13,172 nucleotides of DNA from Methanocorpusculum sp. (GCA_029987045.1 DALTWN010000010.1:1-13172); one strand, 5' to 3'; positions 1 to 7,897 are shown, counted from the first letter of the stretch. Notes: a model not told the origin generated them from the letters alone. Numbers and translations are program-made.

Positions 1-1010
1 GTCTCGATGAAATCGCCGCCCTGATTGACCTCGGCGACGACCGCATCCAGATGCCGGTCTGCATATTTCTGCATGACCAGAGCCGCCCATACGGCAGGCG
101 TATAGGTTCCCGACAGATCCTCTTCGACGTACATGTGTCCGGCATAATCGCGGGAAACGATCACGATTCCCGTTTCATCGGAAGACGCATGCGCCGTCAC
201 CGCAGGATCGACGGCGATGACCCGGAGCGTCGGCGTACGGCGCGGCATATCGATCCGGTTCGCATCGATTGCCGTGCGGGTCCAGAGCGATCCGTCCCGT
301 TTGTCCAGCCATTCACCATACAGGAACCGCTGTTTCTGCCGCTCGGGAAGGACTGCCAGGACATGGTCGATATAATCCCGCGGCAGATGCGGGTTGTCGA
401 CCGGATTCATCTGCATCATCCCGTAGAGTTCCGGAAACGGCAGGTCCTTTCCCGACCCCGGTTCCTTCTTCAGCACGAACATCTGATACAGCCAATGGGA
501 TTTTTCCGGCGGATTGCAGTCGATGAACACCTTGTTCTCCAGACCGGTGTTCTGCGACAGACGGGTAAGTGCCGTCGTATACGCCTGATAGGATACCTGC
601 GATGCCTCGTTGATGTAGATGGTCGCATACTCGTTTCCCAGGATCTTTTCGACCCGTTCCTTGTCGTCGAGGCCGCCGAGCCAGATCTCGGACATCTTTC
701 CGGACATGGTCGGTATCGAATAGACCCAGTCCGATTTGTTCAGCACGTAATTGGTACATCCCATGAGGTCCAGGACCTTCGGCAGCGTGTCCATGCCGAT
801 ACTGCGCTTGACATCGTTGAAATGGAACCGGAGAACCGCCTGCCGGCAGGGTTCGAGCAGTGCACGGCAGATGAGATAATAGATGAACAGCGCCGTCTTT
901 CCCGACCGCGACCCGCCCGCAAGCAGCGTGTACTTGCACCGGCGAATCAGCATCCGGGCTTCCTCCTGGCGCGGGGTCGGTACGAACGCCTGCCGGATTC
1001 CTGCATCCAT
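1..1010 (-). CDS. Phage/provirus terminase large subunit (partial, runs off left edge)
   Basis: This is the ATPase-nuclease motor that packages DNA into the procapsid of tailed viruses. The reading frame is open for all 336 codons inside the window and continues past base 1, so the C-terminus is missing. Visible motifs, in order: Walker A GGSRSGKT (residues 32-39), Walker B with catalytic Glu IYINE (131-135), a coupling-type motif DCNPP (164-168), SLWTRTAID (241-249) at the domain junction, and the start of an RNase H-like nuclease with VIAVDP (Asp268) and VVAEVNQGGD (Glu327). These motifs and their order are typical of the Terminase_6 kind of large subunit. The ATG lies 3 nt after the stop of the small-subunit gene, so the two are co-transcribed. 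Base composition resembles the neighbouring housekeeping genes, which suggests a virus adapted to this host or a resident remnant. It is intact as far as visible. The family call is secure; the type of virus is not. Confidence 0.93.
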   Translation of the reverse strand, partial: MDAGIRQAFVPTPRQEEARMLIRRCKYTLLAGGSRSGKTALFIYYLICRALLEPCRQAVLRFHFNDVKRSIGMDTLPKVLDLMGCTNYVLNKSDWVYSIPTMSGKMSEIWLGGLDDKERVEKILGNEYATIYINEASQVSYQAYTTALTRLSQNTGLENKVFIDCNPPEKSHWLYQMFVLKKEPGSGKDLPFPELYGMMQMNPVDNPHLPRDYIDHVLAVLPERQKQRFLYGEWLDKRDGSLWTRTAIDANRIDMPRRTPTLRVIAVDPAVTAHASSDETGIVIVSRDYAGHMYVEEDLSGTYTPAVWAALVMQKYADRHLDAVVAEVNQGGDFIE

Positions 1011-1013
1011 GGA

Positions 1014-1496
1014 TTACCGGAACTCCTCGAGATTGTTGACCAGATTGATGGTGACACTGGCGGCCACGGTCTCTTCCGGTTTTGCTTTCCATTCGCGGCC
1101 GTTCCGGTTGATGAGCCAGAGCCGGATCGCATTGACATTTTCCGGCAGATACTTTTCCGAGATCTCTTCCTTGAGAACGGTTCCGTCCGTATCCTGTACG
1201 ATCTTGTGTTCCTTGTAGGCATACCCGGACGCCGCACGATAGAGTTTCTGTGCCATCCGGTCGTTCCGTCCTTCCTGGACCTGGATGACCGCATCGCCGA
1301 ACGCAGGATGATCCGTGCACCAGGCACAGACCGTACTGCGGCTGACCTTGAATATATCGGCGATCTCCTGCATGGTCCCGCTGAACAGCGGATTGCGGTC
1401 CGCATGCCGCATGAGGTCGTCGGGAAACGACGGAGAATAGACCGGTACGACCGCGTCGCATGATGATTTCGTCATGCATTCATGATGGACACGCAT
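1014..1496 (-). CDS. Terminase small subunit, HTH DNA-binding
   Basis: The 160-residue product would recognise viral DNA and load the terminase large subunit. Its N-terminal half holds a helix-turn-helix of the kind found in phage terminase small subunits, EIADIFKVSRSTVCAWCTD (about residues 43-61). A segment rich in charged and aromatic residues follows (ASGYAYKEHKIVQ, then an EKYLPENVNAIRLWLINR stretch), which is common in this family ahead of the oligomerisation region. The gene sits immediately upstream of the large-subunit gene on the same strand, and that context strengthens the call. The start is uncertain: ATG at 1496 gives 160 residues and an in-frame ATG at 1475 gives 153; neither has a clear Shine-Dalgarno sequence. 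A divergent housekeeping gene starts only 95 nt away, so one edge of the viral region is probably just upstream. Confidence 0.82.
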   Translation of the reverse strand: MRVHHECMTKSSCDAVVPVYSPSFPDDLMRHADRNPLFSGTMQEIADIFKVSRSTVCAWCTDHPAFGDAVIQVQEGRNDRMAQKLYRAASGYAYKEHKIVQDTDGTVLKEEISEKYLPENVNAIRLWLINRNGREWKAKPEETVAASVTINLVNNLEEFR

Positions 1497-1591
1497 CCGA
1501 TATCGCTGTCGCAGAGGGTAGACAAGGGGCGGCAGGGGTGGGACCTGTCCATGGGGATATGTTGATTAGGCCGCCCGTCGCATGATATTTA
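1497..1591. other. Divergent intergenic region between terminase and OB-fold gene
   Basis: These 95 nt separate the viral genes (leftward) from a chromosomal gene set (rightward). On the minus strand, TTAAATATC at about 1591-1583 fits an archaeal TATA box and could serve the terminase genes with a leader of roughly 60 nt. On the plus strand only a weak candidate, GATATGTTGA near 1556-1565, lies at a useful distance from the ATG at 1592. The rest is G-rich, with a small inverted repeat, GGACCTGTCC, at 1541-1550. I see no tRNA remnant and no obvious attachment-site duplication. Only the left half of the putative element is in view, so an att pair cannot be tested here. Confidence 0.4.
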
Positions 1592-2155
1592 ATGAAAATA
1601 AAAGGTATTACTCTGCGTATCCCGCCGGCCCTGCTGGGAGTGATTGTCCTGTTCGCGGCAATCTGCGCATTCTGCCTGGGCAGTACCCATAATCCCCTCT
1701 ACCTCTACCTCGGCATTCCGATGATCATTATCCTGATCGTCCTGCCGCTTGTCCTGACCTACTCGAGCGAAAAACAGGTCATCAACAACATCGATGCCGC
1801 ACGGTCCGTCGCGAAAGTCGTACGTGCCCGTCAGGTCACGGCCGCCATGCGCGGAACCACGGTCATCCTCGAAGGAAAGATTCTCCGGGTCACCGGTCTG
1901 TACATGAACAAACCGGTCTATCTTATCGAGGACCCGACCGGAACCATCGTCGTCAAACGGTTCGCTCTTCCCGATCCGCTGGTAGGCCCCGGCGCCATCG
2001 TCGAGGTTCTCGGACGCGTCTACGGCCGTGCAAAAGGATCGGTCTTCATCAATGCACTTACCGTAAAACCGATCAGAAAGATCCGTGAAGTCACAGACCA
2101 GGAATCCGCTGAACCGGCTGCAAAGGAACAGATCCATATCAAACACTACAACTAA
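1592..2155 (+). CDS. Membrane-anchored OB-fold protein, function unknown
   Basis: The 187-residue protein has two N-terminal membrane helices (about residues 12-30 and 36-57) and a basic linker (INNIDAARSVAKVVRARQ). A compact beta-rich domain at about 86-162 looks like an OB-fold: VILEGKILRVTG, then PVYLIEDPTGTIVVKRF, then GAIVEVLGRVYGRAKG and VFINALTVKPI. This is the strand pattern of tRNA_anti-like nucleic-acid-binding domains, here displayed on the cytoplasmic face of the membrane. A Lys/Glu-rich tail follows. I do not recognise a named gene. The Nif3-like gene starts 13 nt downstream and a SWIM-domain gene follows it, so the three are probably one transcript. The ATG has no Shine-Dalgarno sequence in front, which suggests a leaderless or near-leaderless transcript. 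NfeD proteins also join membrane helices to an OB-fold but are built differently, so I do not assign NfeD. Confidence 0.82.
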   Translation: MKIKGITLRIPPALLGVIVLFAAICAFCLGSTHNPLYLYLGIPMIIILIVLPLVLTYSSEKQVINNIDAARSVAKVVRARQVTAAMRGTTVILEGKILRVTGLYMNKPVYLIEDPTGTIVVKRFALPDPLVGPGAIVEVLGRVYGRAKGSVFINALTVKPIRKIREVTDQESAEPAAKEQIHIKHYN

Positions 2156-2168
2156 GAAAAAAAATATC

Positions 2169-2891
2169 ATGAACCGAACGGAATTCATCACCCATCTGGA
2201 ATCGCTCGCTCCACCGGACCTCGCCGAAGATTTCGATACCGGCAGAATCGGTCTGCTCTACGAAGGAACCGACACCATCGAGAAGATCGCCTGTGCCCTG
2301 GACGCGACTCCTGCAGTCGCCGCCGCCGCGGCAGACGGCGGATTCGATGCACTGGTGGTCCATCATCCGGCATTCTGGAACCCGATGCACGGGGTCACCG
2401 GCCGTGCGGCGGAGATTCTCCGTCCGCTTGCGAAAGCCGATGTCAATCTCTATGCGATGCACACGAATTTCGACCATGCAGCCGGCGGTATCAATGATGC
2501 GCTTGCCGAGACGCTCAGACTGAAGAACTGCGTCCGGATGGATGCGACTCCCGGATCCCTCGGCGTCGTCGGCGATATCACCGTATCGTTCGCCGAGATG
2601 GCGAAGATTCTCGGATGCGGTCTGCGGGTATGGGGCGATATTTCTCAGGTCAGACGCATCGGTGTCGCAGGCGGTGCGGCATTCGACTGGGACCTGATCT
2701 ATGAAGCACAGAATCTTGGCGCACAGGCATACCTTGCATCCGAACTGAAATACAATATGGCGCTGGAATCCCCGATTCCGCTGATAGAAGCGACCCATTA
2801 CGCACTGGAAGCTCCGGGCATGCAGGCGCTTGCAAACCGCGAGAACTGGACGTTCATCGCAGATATCCCCCGTACCTCCATCATAGAATGA
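2169..2891 (+). CDS. Nif3/YbgI-like dinuclear metal-centre protein
   Basis: The 240-residue protein belongs to the Nif3/GTP cyclohydrolase I type 2-like family. These are toroidal hexamers with a dinuclear metal site in each subunit, and their physiological reaction is unsettled. The family signature is complete: LVVHHPAFW (His65, His66), HTNFDHA (Asp102) and ATHYALE (His210, Glu214) supply the expected metal ligands. The N-terminal DFDTGRIGLLYEG corresponds to the usual WDN-x-G-L segment. Length matches the short forms that lack the inserted PII-like domain. The frame is open further upstream, to a possible start at 2085, but that would overlap the preceding gene by about 70 nt and add a non-conserved basic extension; ATG at 2169 gives the canonical N-terminus. 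The stop overlaps the start of the SWIM gene (ATGA), indicating translational coupling. Confidence 0.9.
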   Translation: MNRTEFITHLESLAPPDLAEDFDTGRIGLLYEGTDTIEKIACALDATPAVAAAAADGGFDALVVHHPAFWNPMHGVTGRAAEILRPLAKADVNLYAMHTNFDHAAGGINDALAETLRLKNCVRMDATPGSLGVVGDITVSFAEMAKILGCGLRVWGDISQVRRIGVAGGAAFDWDLIYEAQNLGAQAYLASELKYNMALESPIPLIEATHYALEAPGMQALANRENWTFIADIPRTSIIE

Positions 2892-3232
2892 TCAATCCGT
2901 TCTGGATCCTGAAACGCGAAGGCAAGATCACCGACACTGTTCGGCAGGCGTTCATCGAGACCTATGGGAAACGCGGTCAGACGGCGATCGACGCCGTCGC
3001 GAACAATCAGGTCAAGAAATACCTCGACTTCTTCGTCGTCGTCGGCAAGAACGACGAATACTGTATCGACGGCGAGTTCTGCAGCTGTGCCGCATCGAAA
3101 TACGGAAACAAATGCTGGCATACCCTGGCGGTCCAGATCGCTCAGGAAATCCATGCCTATGAAGAGTACGATCTCTGGTACTACAAGAACGGATTGGATG
3201 AAGAAGACGAAGAAGACGATAAAAAAAAGTGA
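2888..3232 (+). CDS. SWIM zinc-finger protein
   Basis: This small protein of 114 residues carries a SWIM zinc finger, CxCx8CxH, formed by Cys65, Cys67, Cys76 and His78 (FCSCAASKYGNKCWH). SWIM fingers mediate DNA or protein contacts. In archaea, free-standing SWIM proteins are mostly uncharacterised; some eukaryotic ones act in recombination. The N-terminal 45 residues are basic, and the C-terminus is a strongly acidic run ending in three lysines. The start codon overlaps the stop of the Nif3-like gene by 4 nt, so it is translated from the same message. Its last codons (AAA AAA AAG) are also the oligo-T stretch that could end transcription of argS on the other strand; the two stop codons are only 7 nt apart, tail to tail. 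The role of this protein beside Nif3 and the OB-fold membrane protein is not known to me. Confidence 0.85.
   Translation: MINPFWILKREGKITDTVRQAFIETYGKRGQTAIDAVANNQVKKYLDFFVVVGKNDEYCIDGEFCSCAASKYGNKCWHTLAVQIAQEIHAYEEYDLWYYKNGLDEEDEEDDKKK
3221..3228 (-). terminator. Oligo-T terminator for prf1-argS, inside the SWIM gene
   Basis: Eight consecutive A on the plus strand give T8 on the minus strand, 12 nt beyond the argS stop. A U-tract without a stem is the usual intrinsic terminator of euryarchaea. The same bases encode the C-terminal lysines of the SWIM protein. Confidence 0.5.
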
Positions 3233-3239
3233 AATATTT

Positions 3240-4916
3240 TTACATGCTTTCCAGCGCTTCGATGCCTAAGACATTGAGTGCCTGGAACAGCGTGTTTCTG
3301 CATGCATCGACCAGCGTCAGGCGTGCATCGCGGACGTTTCCTTCCGCTTTCAGCACCGGGTCGAACCGGTAGAACGAATTGAAGAGATCGGCCAAGTCAC
3401 GGACATAGACCGCCAGAAGATGCGGACGAAGTTCCGTAACCACCTTTTCGATGACCGCCGGGAATCTGGACAGGTGTTTTGCAACCGCGATCTCGTAGGA
3501 ATCGGTATACTCGTAGTTCTCCTTGAATCCGCCTTCCTCCTTCGCCTTCTCGAGAATGGAACAGGCACGTGCGTGTGCATACTGGACATACGGTGCACTC
3601 TGGCGTTCGAAATCCAGTGCTTCGTTCCAGTCGAACACGGTCGATTTTTCCGCGGAGACCTTGACGATATCGTAGCGGACCGCACCGACGGCGACGGCAT
3701 TGGCAATCTTCCTGCGATCATCCTCGCCCAGTTCCGGACGGCGTGCGGTGACTTCATCGAAGGCGCGTTTCCGGGTTTCCGCAATGAGTTCGTCGGCGGA
3801 AATGAAGACGCCGCCACGGGTCGACATGGATCCTTCCGGAAGAGATACGAACTCGAACGTGACAATCTCCGGCGGGCGTTCGCCGATCAGGGAAAGCGTC
3901 GTCTGCAGCTGGGCGCCGATCAGTTTGTGGTCGGCTCCCAGGATATCGATGCTGCGGTCGCACTGACCATTCTTCCATAAGTGGAACGCAAGGTCACGGG
4001 ATGCATAGACCGAGGTTCCGTTGCTTCTGCGCAGGACGTATTTGTTTCCAAAACCCTGTTCGGACAGATCGAGATACATCATCTGGTCGTCGTGGCATGC
4101 GTTCGGCAGCTTCTCGATACGGGAGAGGACTTCCTGCATGGATCCGTTGCGCAGGAACGTCGTTTCCGGAACAAACCGGTCATGCTTCACGTTCATCGAG
4201 GCAAGCGTCTCCTTGATACCTTCCGCACAGGTCGCGACCGAGGTGCGGAACAGTTCGACCGTTTCCGGATCGCCTGCTTCGATCTTTTCCATCATTTCAT
4301 CGAACTCGGCTTCGATCTCCGGTTTCTCCTTGGCGATACGGTTCGCTTCGACGTAGTGGCGGACAATGAACTCATCGCCCTTTTCTCCCGGCTGACGCTC
4401 GTAATGGAGATGCTTGACTCCCCAGGCGACGATGGCGATCTGGCGGCCCATATCGTTCAGGTAATACTGGGCTTCGACCGGATATCCGGCTTTCCTGAAT
4501 GCACGTACCAGCGTGTCGCCGATGACCGTGTTCCTGATATGGCCGACATGCAGCGGTCCGTTCGGGTTGGCACTCGTGTGTTCGATGATGACCTTTTCAG
4601 CACGGGCAGGCAGCGTTCCGTAATCCGGACTGCGGGCGGCTTTGACGGAATCGGCGACGAACTTCGGACCGAACACGAAGTTGATGTACGGACCCTTGCA
4701 GGACACTTCGATACCTGCTTCCGCTGCCGGTGCGGTTATCTTTTCAGCGATTTCTTTTGCGATCAGAACCGGATTCTTCTTCTGGGTCTTGGCAAGAGCG
4801 AATGCCGCGGTCGATGCAATATCCGCATGATCGCCGCCGTCTGCCAGAAGGACATCGTCGAGTCCGGTCGCCTCTTTCAGGAGAGACGTTACGTTTTCAA
4901 TATATTTCAGATACAT
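3240..4916 (-). CDS. argS: Arginyl-tRNA synthetase
   Basis: This class I aminoacyl-tRNA synthetase charges tRNA-Arg with arginine in the cytoplasm. The 558 residues match the usual family length. An N-terminal Add-1-like domain recognises the D-loop (about residues 1-85). It is followed by the ArgRS-specific segment EHTSANPNGPLHVGHIRN with the HIGH motif as HVGH (123-126), then YLNDMGRQ. The KMSKS loop appears as SMSTRGG, lacking the first lysine, a variation known among ArgRS enzymes. A helical DALR anticodon-binding domain occupies the C-terminus (FERQSAPYVQYAHAR, then AVYVRDLADLFNSFY). The gene follows prf1 by 7 nt on the same strand and probably depends on the prf1 promoter; I see no separate TATA box in the short gap. 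Pairing of two translation genes fits co-regulation. Nothing appears broken. Confidence 0.97.
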   Translation of the reverse strand: MYLKYIENVTSLLKEATGLDDVLLADGGDHADIASTAAFALAKTQKKNPVLIAKEIAEKITAPAAEAGIEVSCKGPYINFVFGPKFVADSVKAARSPDYGTLPARAEKVIIEHTSANPNGPLHVGHIRNTVIGDTLVRAFRKAGYPVEAQYYLNDMGRQIAIVAWGVKHLHYERQPGEKGDEFIVRHYVEANRIAKEKPEIEAEFDEMMEKIEAGDPETVELFRTSVATCAEGIKETLASMNVKHDRFVPETTFLRNGSMQEVLSRIEKLPNACHDDQMMYLDLSEQGFGNKYVLRRSNGTSVYASRDLAFHLWKNGQCDRSIDILGADHKLIGAQLQTTLSLIGERPPEIVTFEFVSLPEGSMSTRGGVFISADELIAETRKRAFDEVTARRPELGEDDRRKIANAVAVGAVRYDIVKVSAEKSTVFDWNEALDFERQSAPYVQYAHARACSILEKAKEEGGFKENYEYTDSYEIAVAKHLSRFPAVIEKVVTELRPHLLAVYVRDLADLFNSFYRFDPVLKAEGNVRDARLTLVDACRNTLFQALNVLGIEALESM

Positions 4917-4923
4917 GGTATGC

Positions 4924-6225
4924 TTACATCCCCGTCGGGTATCTCAATACTGCCGCGATTCCGCCGAATGCAGACATCAGGGTGCCTCCTTCTTCGGAAG
5001 AATCGGAAATGATCTCGACCCGGGTATTCGAAGTGTCGGCAAGAGCGGTCAGTTCGTCGATGATATCCTCTTCTTTCTCCAGAATCAGCGGCGACTGGCA
5101 TTTCGGACATCTGCCGAGCGGCAGATCCTTGAACCGTTTTCCCGGCTCGATCTGCATGGACTTGACTTCCTGATAATCGCAGTTGCCGCAGGAGATCGTC
5201 AGACGTGCTTCACGCAGCTTTTCCGACAGAAGCAGGGTATCGACCGCACCCGCTTCGAGGTTCGCACGGACACTCGACTCGCCGTATGCGGCTGCCGGGT
5301 TCTCCTTTCTCAGTTCGGTGAAGAATCTATCCATCTCGTGCTTTTCGCCCGAAATCTCTTCGCCACGCAGGAGCTCCTGCGCATTGAACACGAGTTCACG
5401 CAGACCGCATTCGTTCGTATAGGAGGCATCGATACTGCCGAGCAGGCGTTTCTGGACCTCATGGTGCAGATAGTTTCCTTTGACGAACTCTTCACGGGTC
5501 GGCATCGGACCGCCGACGATCAGGCCCTTGAACCGGTCGAAGAACTTCGGATCGCTCAGGAACGCTTCCGATGCCTGTTCACCTACCTTCGAGAAGAACG
5601 CATTGATAGCGATTTCACGGTTACGGGCGAAACGGATCGAAGACTGACCTCCTTTACGCTGTTTGTTCGGTACCATCGACTGGGTTCCGCCAATCGGCTC
5701 GATACGGGTGCCGGTAAGGATTCCCCAGTATGCCTCCTGCAGATCAAGGACCAGCAGACCGTGGACGACACGGTCGTCGAGCATATCCTTCAGTGTTTCC
5801 AGTTCGAAATTCGAACTGCAGCGGTACGTATAGGTCTTGATCGGCTCCGGCGGTTCGACGATGATGGATTCAAGGTCGGTCTTGTCGCCGCCGACATTGA
5901 TTGCGCCGCAGAATACCGCCATGCCGTTTTCCGGTGCCTGCTTATAGTATTTCAGTCGCGCCAGAATCGAAGATATCGCGCTTTGTACATTGGTTCTGGT
6001 CTGTTTGCTTTTGATGTTGGAACACTGCCCGTATTCATCCCTGAGCTGTGCGGTCACATCGTAGATCTGTTTATCCGGAGGAATATAGAGCGAGATGAGT
6101 TCGGTACCCGAACCTTCCTTTTCCTCGAGGCGTTCGAGCTTCTTCTTGAACTCATAACGCTTTCGCGCCTCGTCCTTTTCTATTTCCTGCTGTTTTGCAT
6201 AATCCTGTACGGGAACTTCAGCCAT
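4924..6225 (-). CDS. prf1: Peptide chain release factor aRF1
   Basis: This archaeal class-1 release factor recognises all three stop codons and triggers hydrolysis of peptidyl-tRNA on the ribosome. The chosen start gives 433 residues, close to the usual length. Domain 1 carries the stop-codon motifs NIKS (70-73) and YxCxxxF (Tyr134, Cys136, Phe140). Domain 2 carries the catalytic GGQ (192-194, within KGGQSSIRFARNRE). Domain 3 ends with a zinc ribbon, CGNC and CPKC, as in many archaeal aRF1 proteins. The frame extends upstream to 6324, but the extra 33 residues are hydrophobic, unlike any aRF1 N-terminus, and would read through the promoter. ATG at 6225 opens with MAEVPVQDYAKQQ, a normal archaeal N-terminus. 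It leads an operon with argS and diverges from a transporter gene. Confidence 0.97.
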   Translation of the reverse strand: MAEVPVQDYAKQQEIEKDEARKRYEFKKKLERLEEKEGSGTELISLYIPPDKQIYDVTAQLRDEYGQCSNIKSKQTRTNVQSAISSILARLKYYKQAPENGMAVFCGAINVGGDKTDLESIIVEPPEPIKTYTYRCSSNFELETLKDMLDDRVVHGLLVLDLQEAYWGILTGTRIEPIGGTQSMVPNKQRKGGQSSIRFARNREIAINAFFSKVGEQASEAFLSDPKFFDRFKGLIVGGPMPTREEFVKGNYLHHEVQKRLLGSIDASYTNECGLRELVFNAQELLRGEEISGEKHEMDRFFTELRKENPAAAYGESSVRANLEAGAVDTLLLSEKLREARLTISCGNCDYQEVKSMQIEPGKRFKDLPLGRCPKCQSPLILEKEEDIIDELTALADTSNTRVEIISDSSEEGGTLMSAFGGIAAVLRYPTGM

Positions 6226-6275
6226 ATTATCTGTCCATTTATAAAGTGTGCAGTATTGTTTGCGCTGTGAGAACA

Positions 6276-6284
6276 TTAAATATA
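6276..6284. promoter_or_regulatory. Central TATA-like element between prf1 and the transporter
   Basis: TTAAATATA lies almost midway in the 113-nt divergent region, 54 nt from the plus-strand ATG (6339) and about 50 nt from the minus-strand ATG (6225). Read in reverse it is TATATTTAA, also acceptable as a box A. Either direction would give a leader of roughly 25-30 nt. A second, symmetric TTTATAAA at 6238-6245 suits only the plus strand. Confidence 0.4.
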
Positions 6285-6338
6285 CCTGCATACAAAGGGC
6301 AACACTCATTACCTGAAAGCCCAAATATCTAAACTATT

Positions 6339-7853
6339 ATGAATAAAGCGTATGGGCTTTTGGTGGGTTTGGCCGCTTTTGTGCTGGTAATGCTGTTACC
6401 GCTGGAAAACGTCATGCCGCACGCAGCGAAGATGACCGTCGCTGTTACGGTTCTCATGATTATCTGGTGGATCATGCAGCCGATCCCCATCGAAGCTACC
6501 GCGCTGATTCCTCTAGTCGCGTTTCCGCTTTTAGGTGTACTCTCCGTCACCGGAGCGGCAACACCGTATGCGGATAATGTTATTTTCCTCTTCATGGGCG
6601 GATTCATGATCGCCATGGCCATGCAGAGATGGAATCTGCACCGGAGAATAGCACTGAAGATCGTTTCGAAAACCGGATCAAGTCCGACGAAACTGATCCT
6701 GGGATTCATGATTGCGACCGCGTTCCTCTCCATGTGGATGTCGAACTCTGCCGTCGCCATGATGATGATTCCGATTGCGGTCGCCATCATCATCACGGTT
6801 CTTCCGCACAAGAATCCGAAGGAAATGGACAAATCGGAAAAGGCATTCGCCGGATGTCTGGTCCTTTCCATCGCATATGCGGCAGGTGTCGGCGGTATCG
6901 CGACTCTTATCGGAACGCCGGCAAACGCCGTCTTCGTTTCGATGCTTGCCAAGTTCTATCCGGAAGCACCGCAGATCGACTTCTTTACCTGGATGCTGTT
7001 CGGTGTACCGTTCGCCGTCATCATGATCGCCATCATGTGGGTCTGGCTTACCAAGATCGCCTACCGCAAGATGCCGAAGAATCTCGACAGTACGAAGGAA
7101 ATCCTGCAAAAACAGGTCGAAGAACTCGGCCCCATGAGCAGAGGTGAAAAGAACACCCTGTTCGTCTTCATCCTTGCGGCACTTGCCTGGATCTTCAAGG
7201 ATCCGAAAACCATCGGGTCCGTGGTCATTCCGGGAATCAACTCTCTCTATTATGCCGGTATTCTGCCGGTCAAGGTCGAAGACTGTACGATCGCCATCTT
7301 CTGTGCACTGCTCCTTTTCATTCTCCCGGTATCCTGGAAGAATCACGAATTCACGCTGAACTGGAAATGGGCATCCAAGATCCCGTGGGGAATCCTGCTG
7401 CTCTTCGGCGGCGGTATGTCGCTTTCTGCCGCATTCAAGGCGAGCGGTCTTTCCGAGACAATCGCGAATGCCTTCGGCGGTATCACCGTTCCGGTCATCG
7501 TCCTGGTCCTGCTCCTGGCGTTCGTCGTCATGATACTGACGGAGTTCACGTCGAATACGGCGGTGGCGAACATCATGATTCCGGTGATGGCAGGCGTCGC
7601 GGTCGGTCTTGCGGTCAACCCGATCATCCTGATGATGACCGTGGCCGTCGCGTCGTCGCTTGCGTTCATGCTGCCGGTCGCAACCCCGCCGAACGCCGCC
7701 GCGTACGGTACCGAATACGTCGAAATGAAGGATATGGTGACCGCCGGATGGTTCCTGAACCTGATCGGTATCCTGCTGTTCACCTTCCTCCTGTTCACCA
7801 TAGGATTGTATATATTCGGCATAGAACTCGGACTGCCGGACTGGGCACTCTGA
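6339..7853 (+). CDS. DASS/SLC13-family sodium-coupled anion transporter
   Basis: The 504-residue integral membrane protein has about 11-12 hydrophobic segments and belongs to the divalent anion:sodium symporter family (INDY, SdcS and CitT relatives), which moves dicarboxylates, citrate, sulfate or related anions. The two-fold repeat that forms the substrate and sodium sites is visible: first half MSNSAVA (Ser135-Asn136-Ser137) with IGTPAN (191-196), second half TSNTAVA (Ser405-Asn406-Thr407) with TPPNAAAYG (449-457). The stretch SSLAFMLPVATPPN resembles the sodium:sulfate symporter family signature. The first repeat has SNS where the family usually has SNT, a conservative change. The substrate cannot be read from the sequence. 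The gene has its own oligo-T terminator, yet it stands 79 nt upstream of the nitrogenase-like operon on the same strand, so a functional link is possible but unproven. Confidence 0.92.
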   Translation: MNKAYGLLVGLAAFVLVMLLPLENVMPHAAKMTVAVTVLMIIWWIMQPIPIEATALIPLVAFPLLGVLSVTGAATPYADNVIFLFMGGFMIAMAMQRWNLHRRIALKIVSKTGSSPTKLILGFMIATAFLSMWMSNSAVAMMMIPIAVAIIITVLPHKNPKEMDKSEKAFAGCLVLSIAYAAGVGGIATLIGTPANAVFVSMLAKFYPEAPQIDFFTWMLFGVPFAVIMIAIMWVWLTKIAYRKMPKNLDSTKEILQKQVEELGPMSRGEKNTLFVFILAALAWIFKDPKTIGSVVIPGINSLYYAGILPVKVEDCTIAIFCALLLFILPVSWKNHEFTLNWKWASKIPWGILLLFGGGMSLSAAFKASGLSETIANAFGGITVPVIVLVLLLAFVVMILTEFTSNTAVANIMIPVMAGVAVGLAVNPIILMMTVAVASSLAFMLPVATPPNAAAYGTEYVEMKDMVTAGWFLNLIGILLFTFLLFTIGLYIFGIELGLPDWAL

Positions 7854-7867
7854 TCTATCCCACCTTC

Positions 7868-7874
7868 TTTTTTT
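7868..7874 (+). terminator. Oligo-T terminator after the transporter gene
   Basis: A pyrimidine-rich run with seven consecutive T begins 15 nt after the transporter stop codon. There is no stem-loop, as expected for an archaeal U-tract terminator. It suggests the next operon has its own promoter. Confidence 0.5.
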
Positions 7875-7897
7875 CTCAAGTAAATCTGTGTTAACTC

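Noticed and set aside
51..1463. Long plus-strand open frame of 470 codons opposite the terminase genes
   Set aside because: It is antisense to two genes with clear terminase motifs; its Arg/Asp/His-rich product has no recognisable domain and comes from third-position G/C bias.
313..1479. 388-codon minus-strand frame overlapping both terminase genes
   Set aside because: It runs in a different frame from both terminase genes and carries none of their motifs.
2085..2168. Upstream start for the Nif3-like gene
   Set aside because: It would overlap the preceding gene by about 70 nt and adds a basic, non-conserved leader.
4915..6270. Plus-strand 451-codon frame opposite prf1
   Set aside because: Antisense shadow of a gene with NIKS and GGQ motifs; no protein-like pattern of its own.
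6226..6324. 33-residue N-terminal extension of aRF1
   Set aside because: Hydrophobic, not seen in aRF1, and it would cover the promoter region; ATG at 6225 gives the normal N-terminus.
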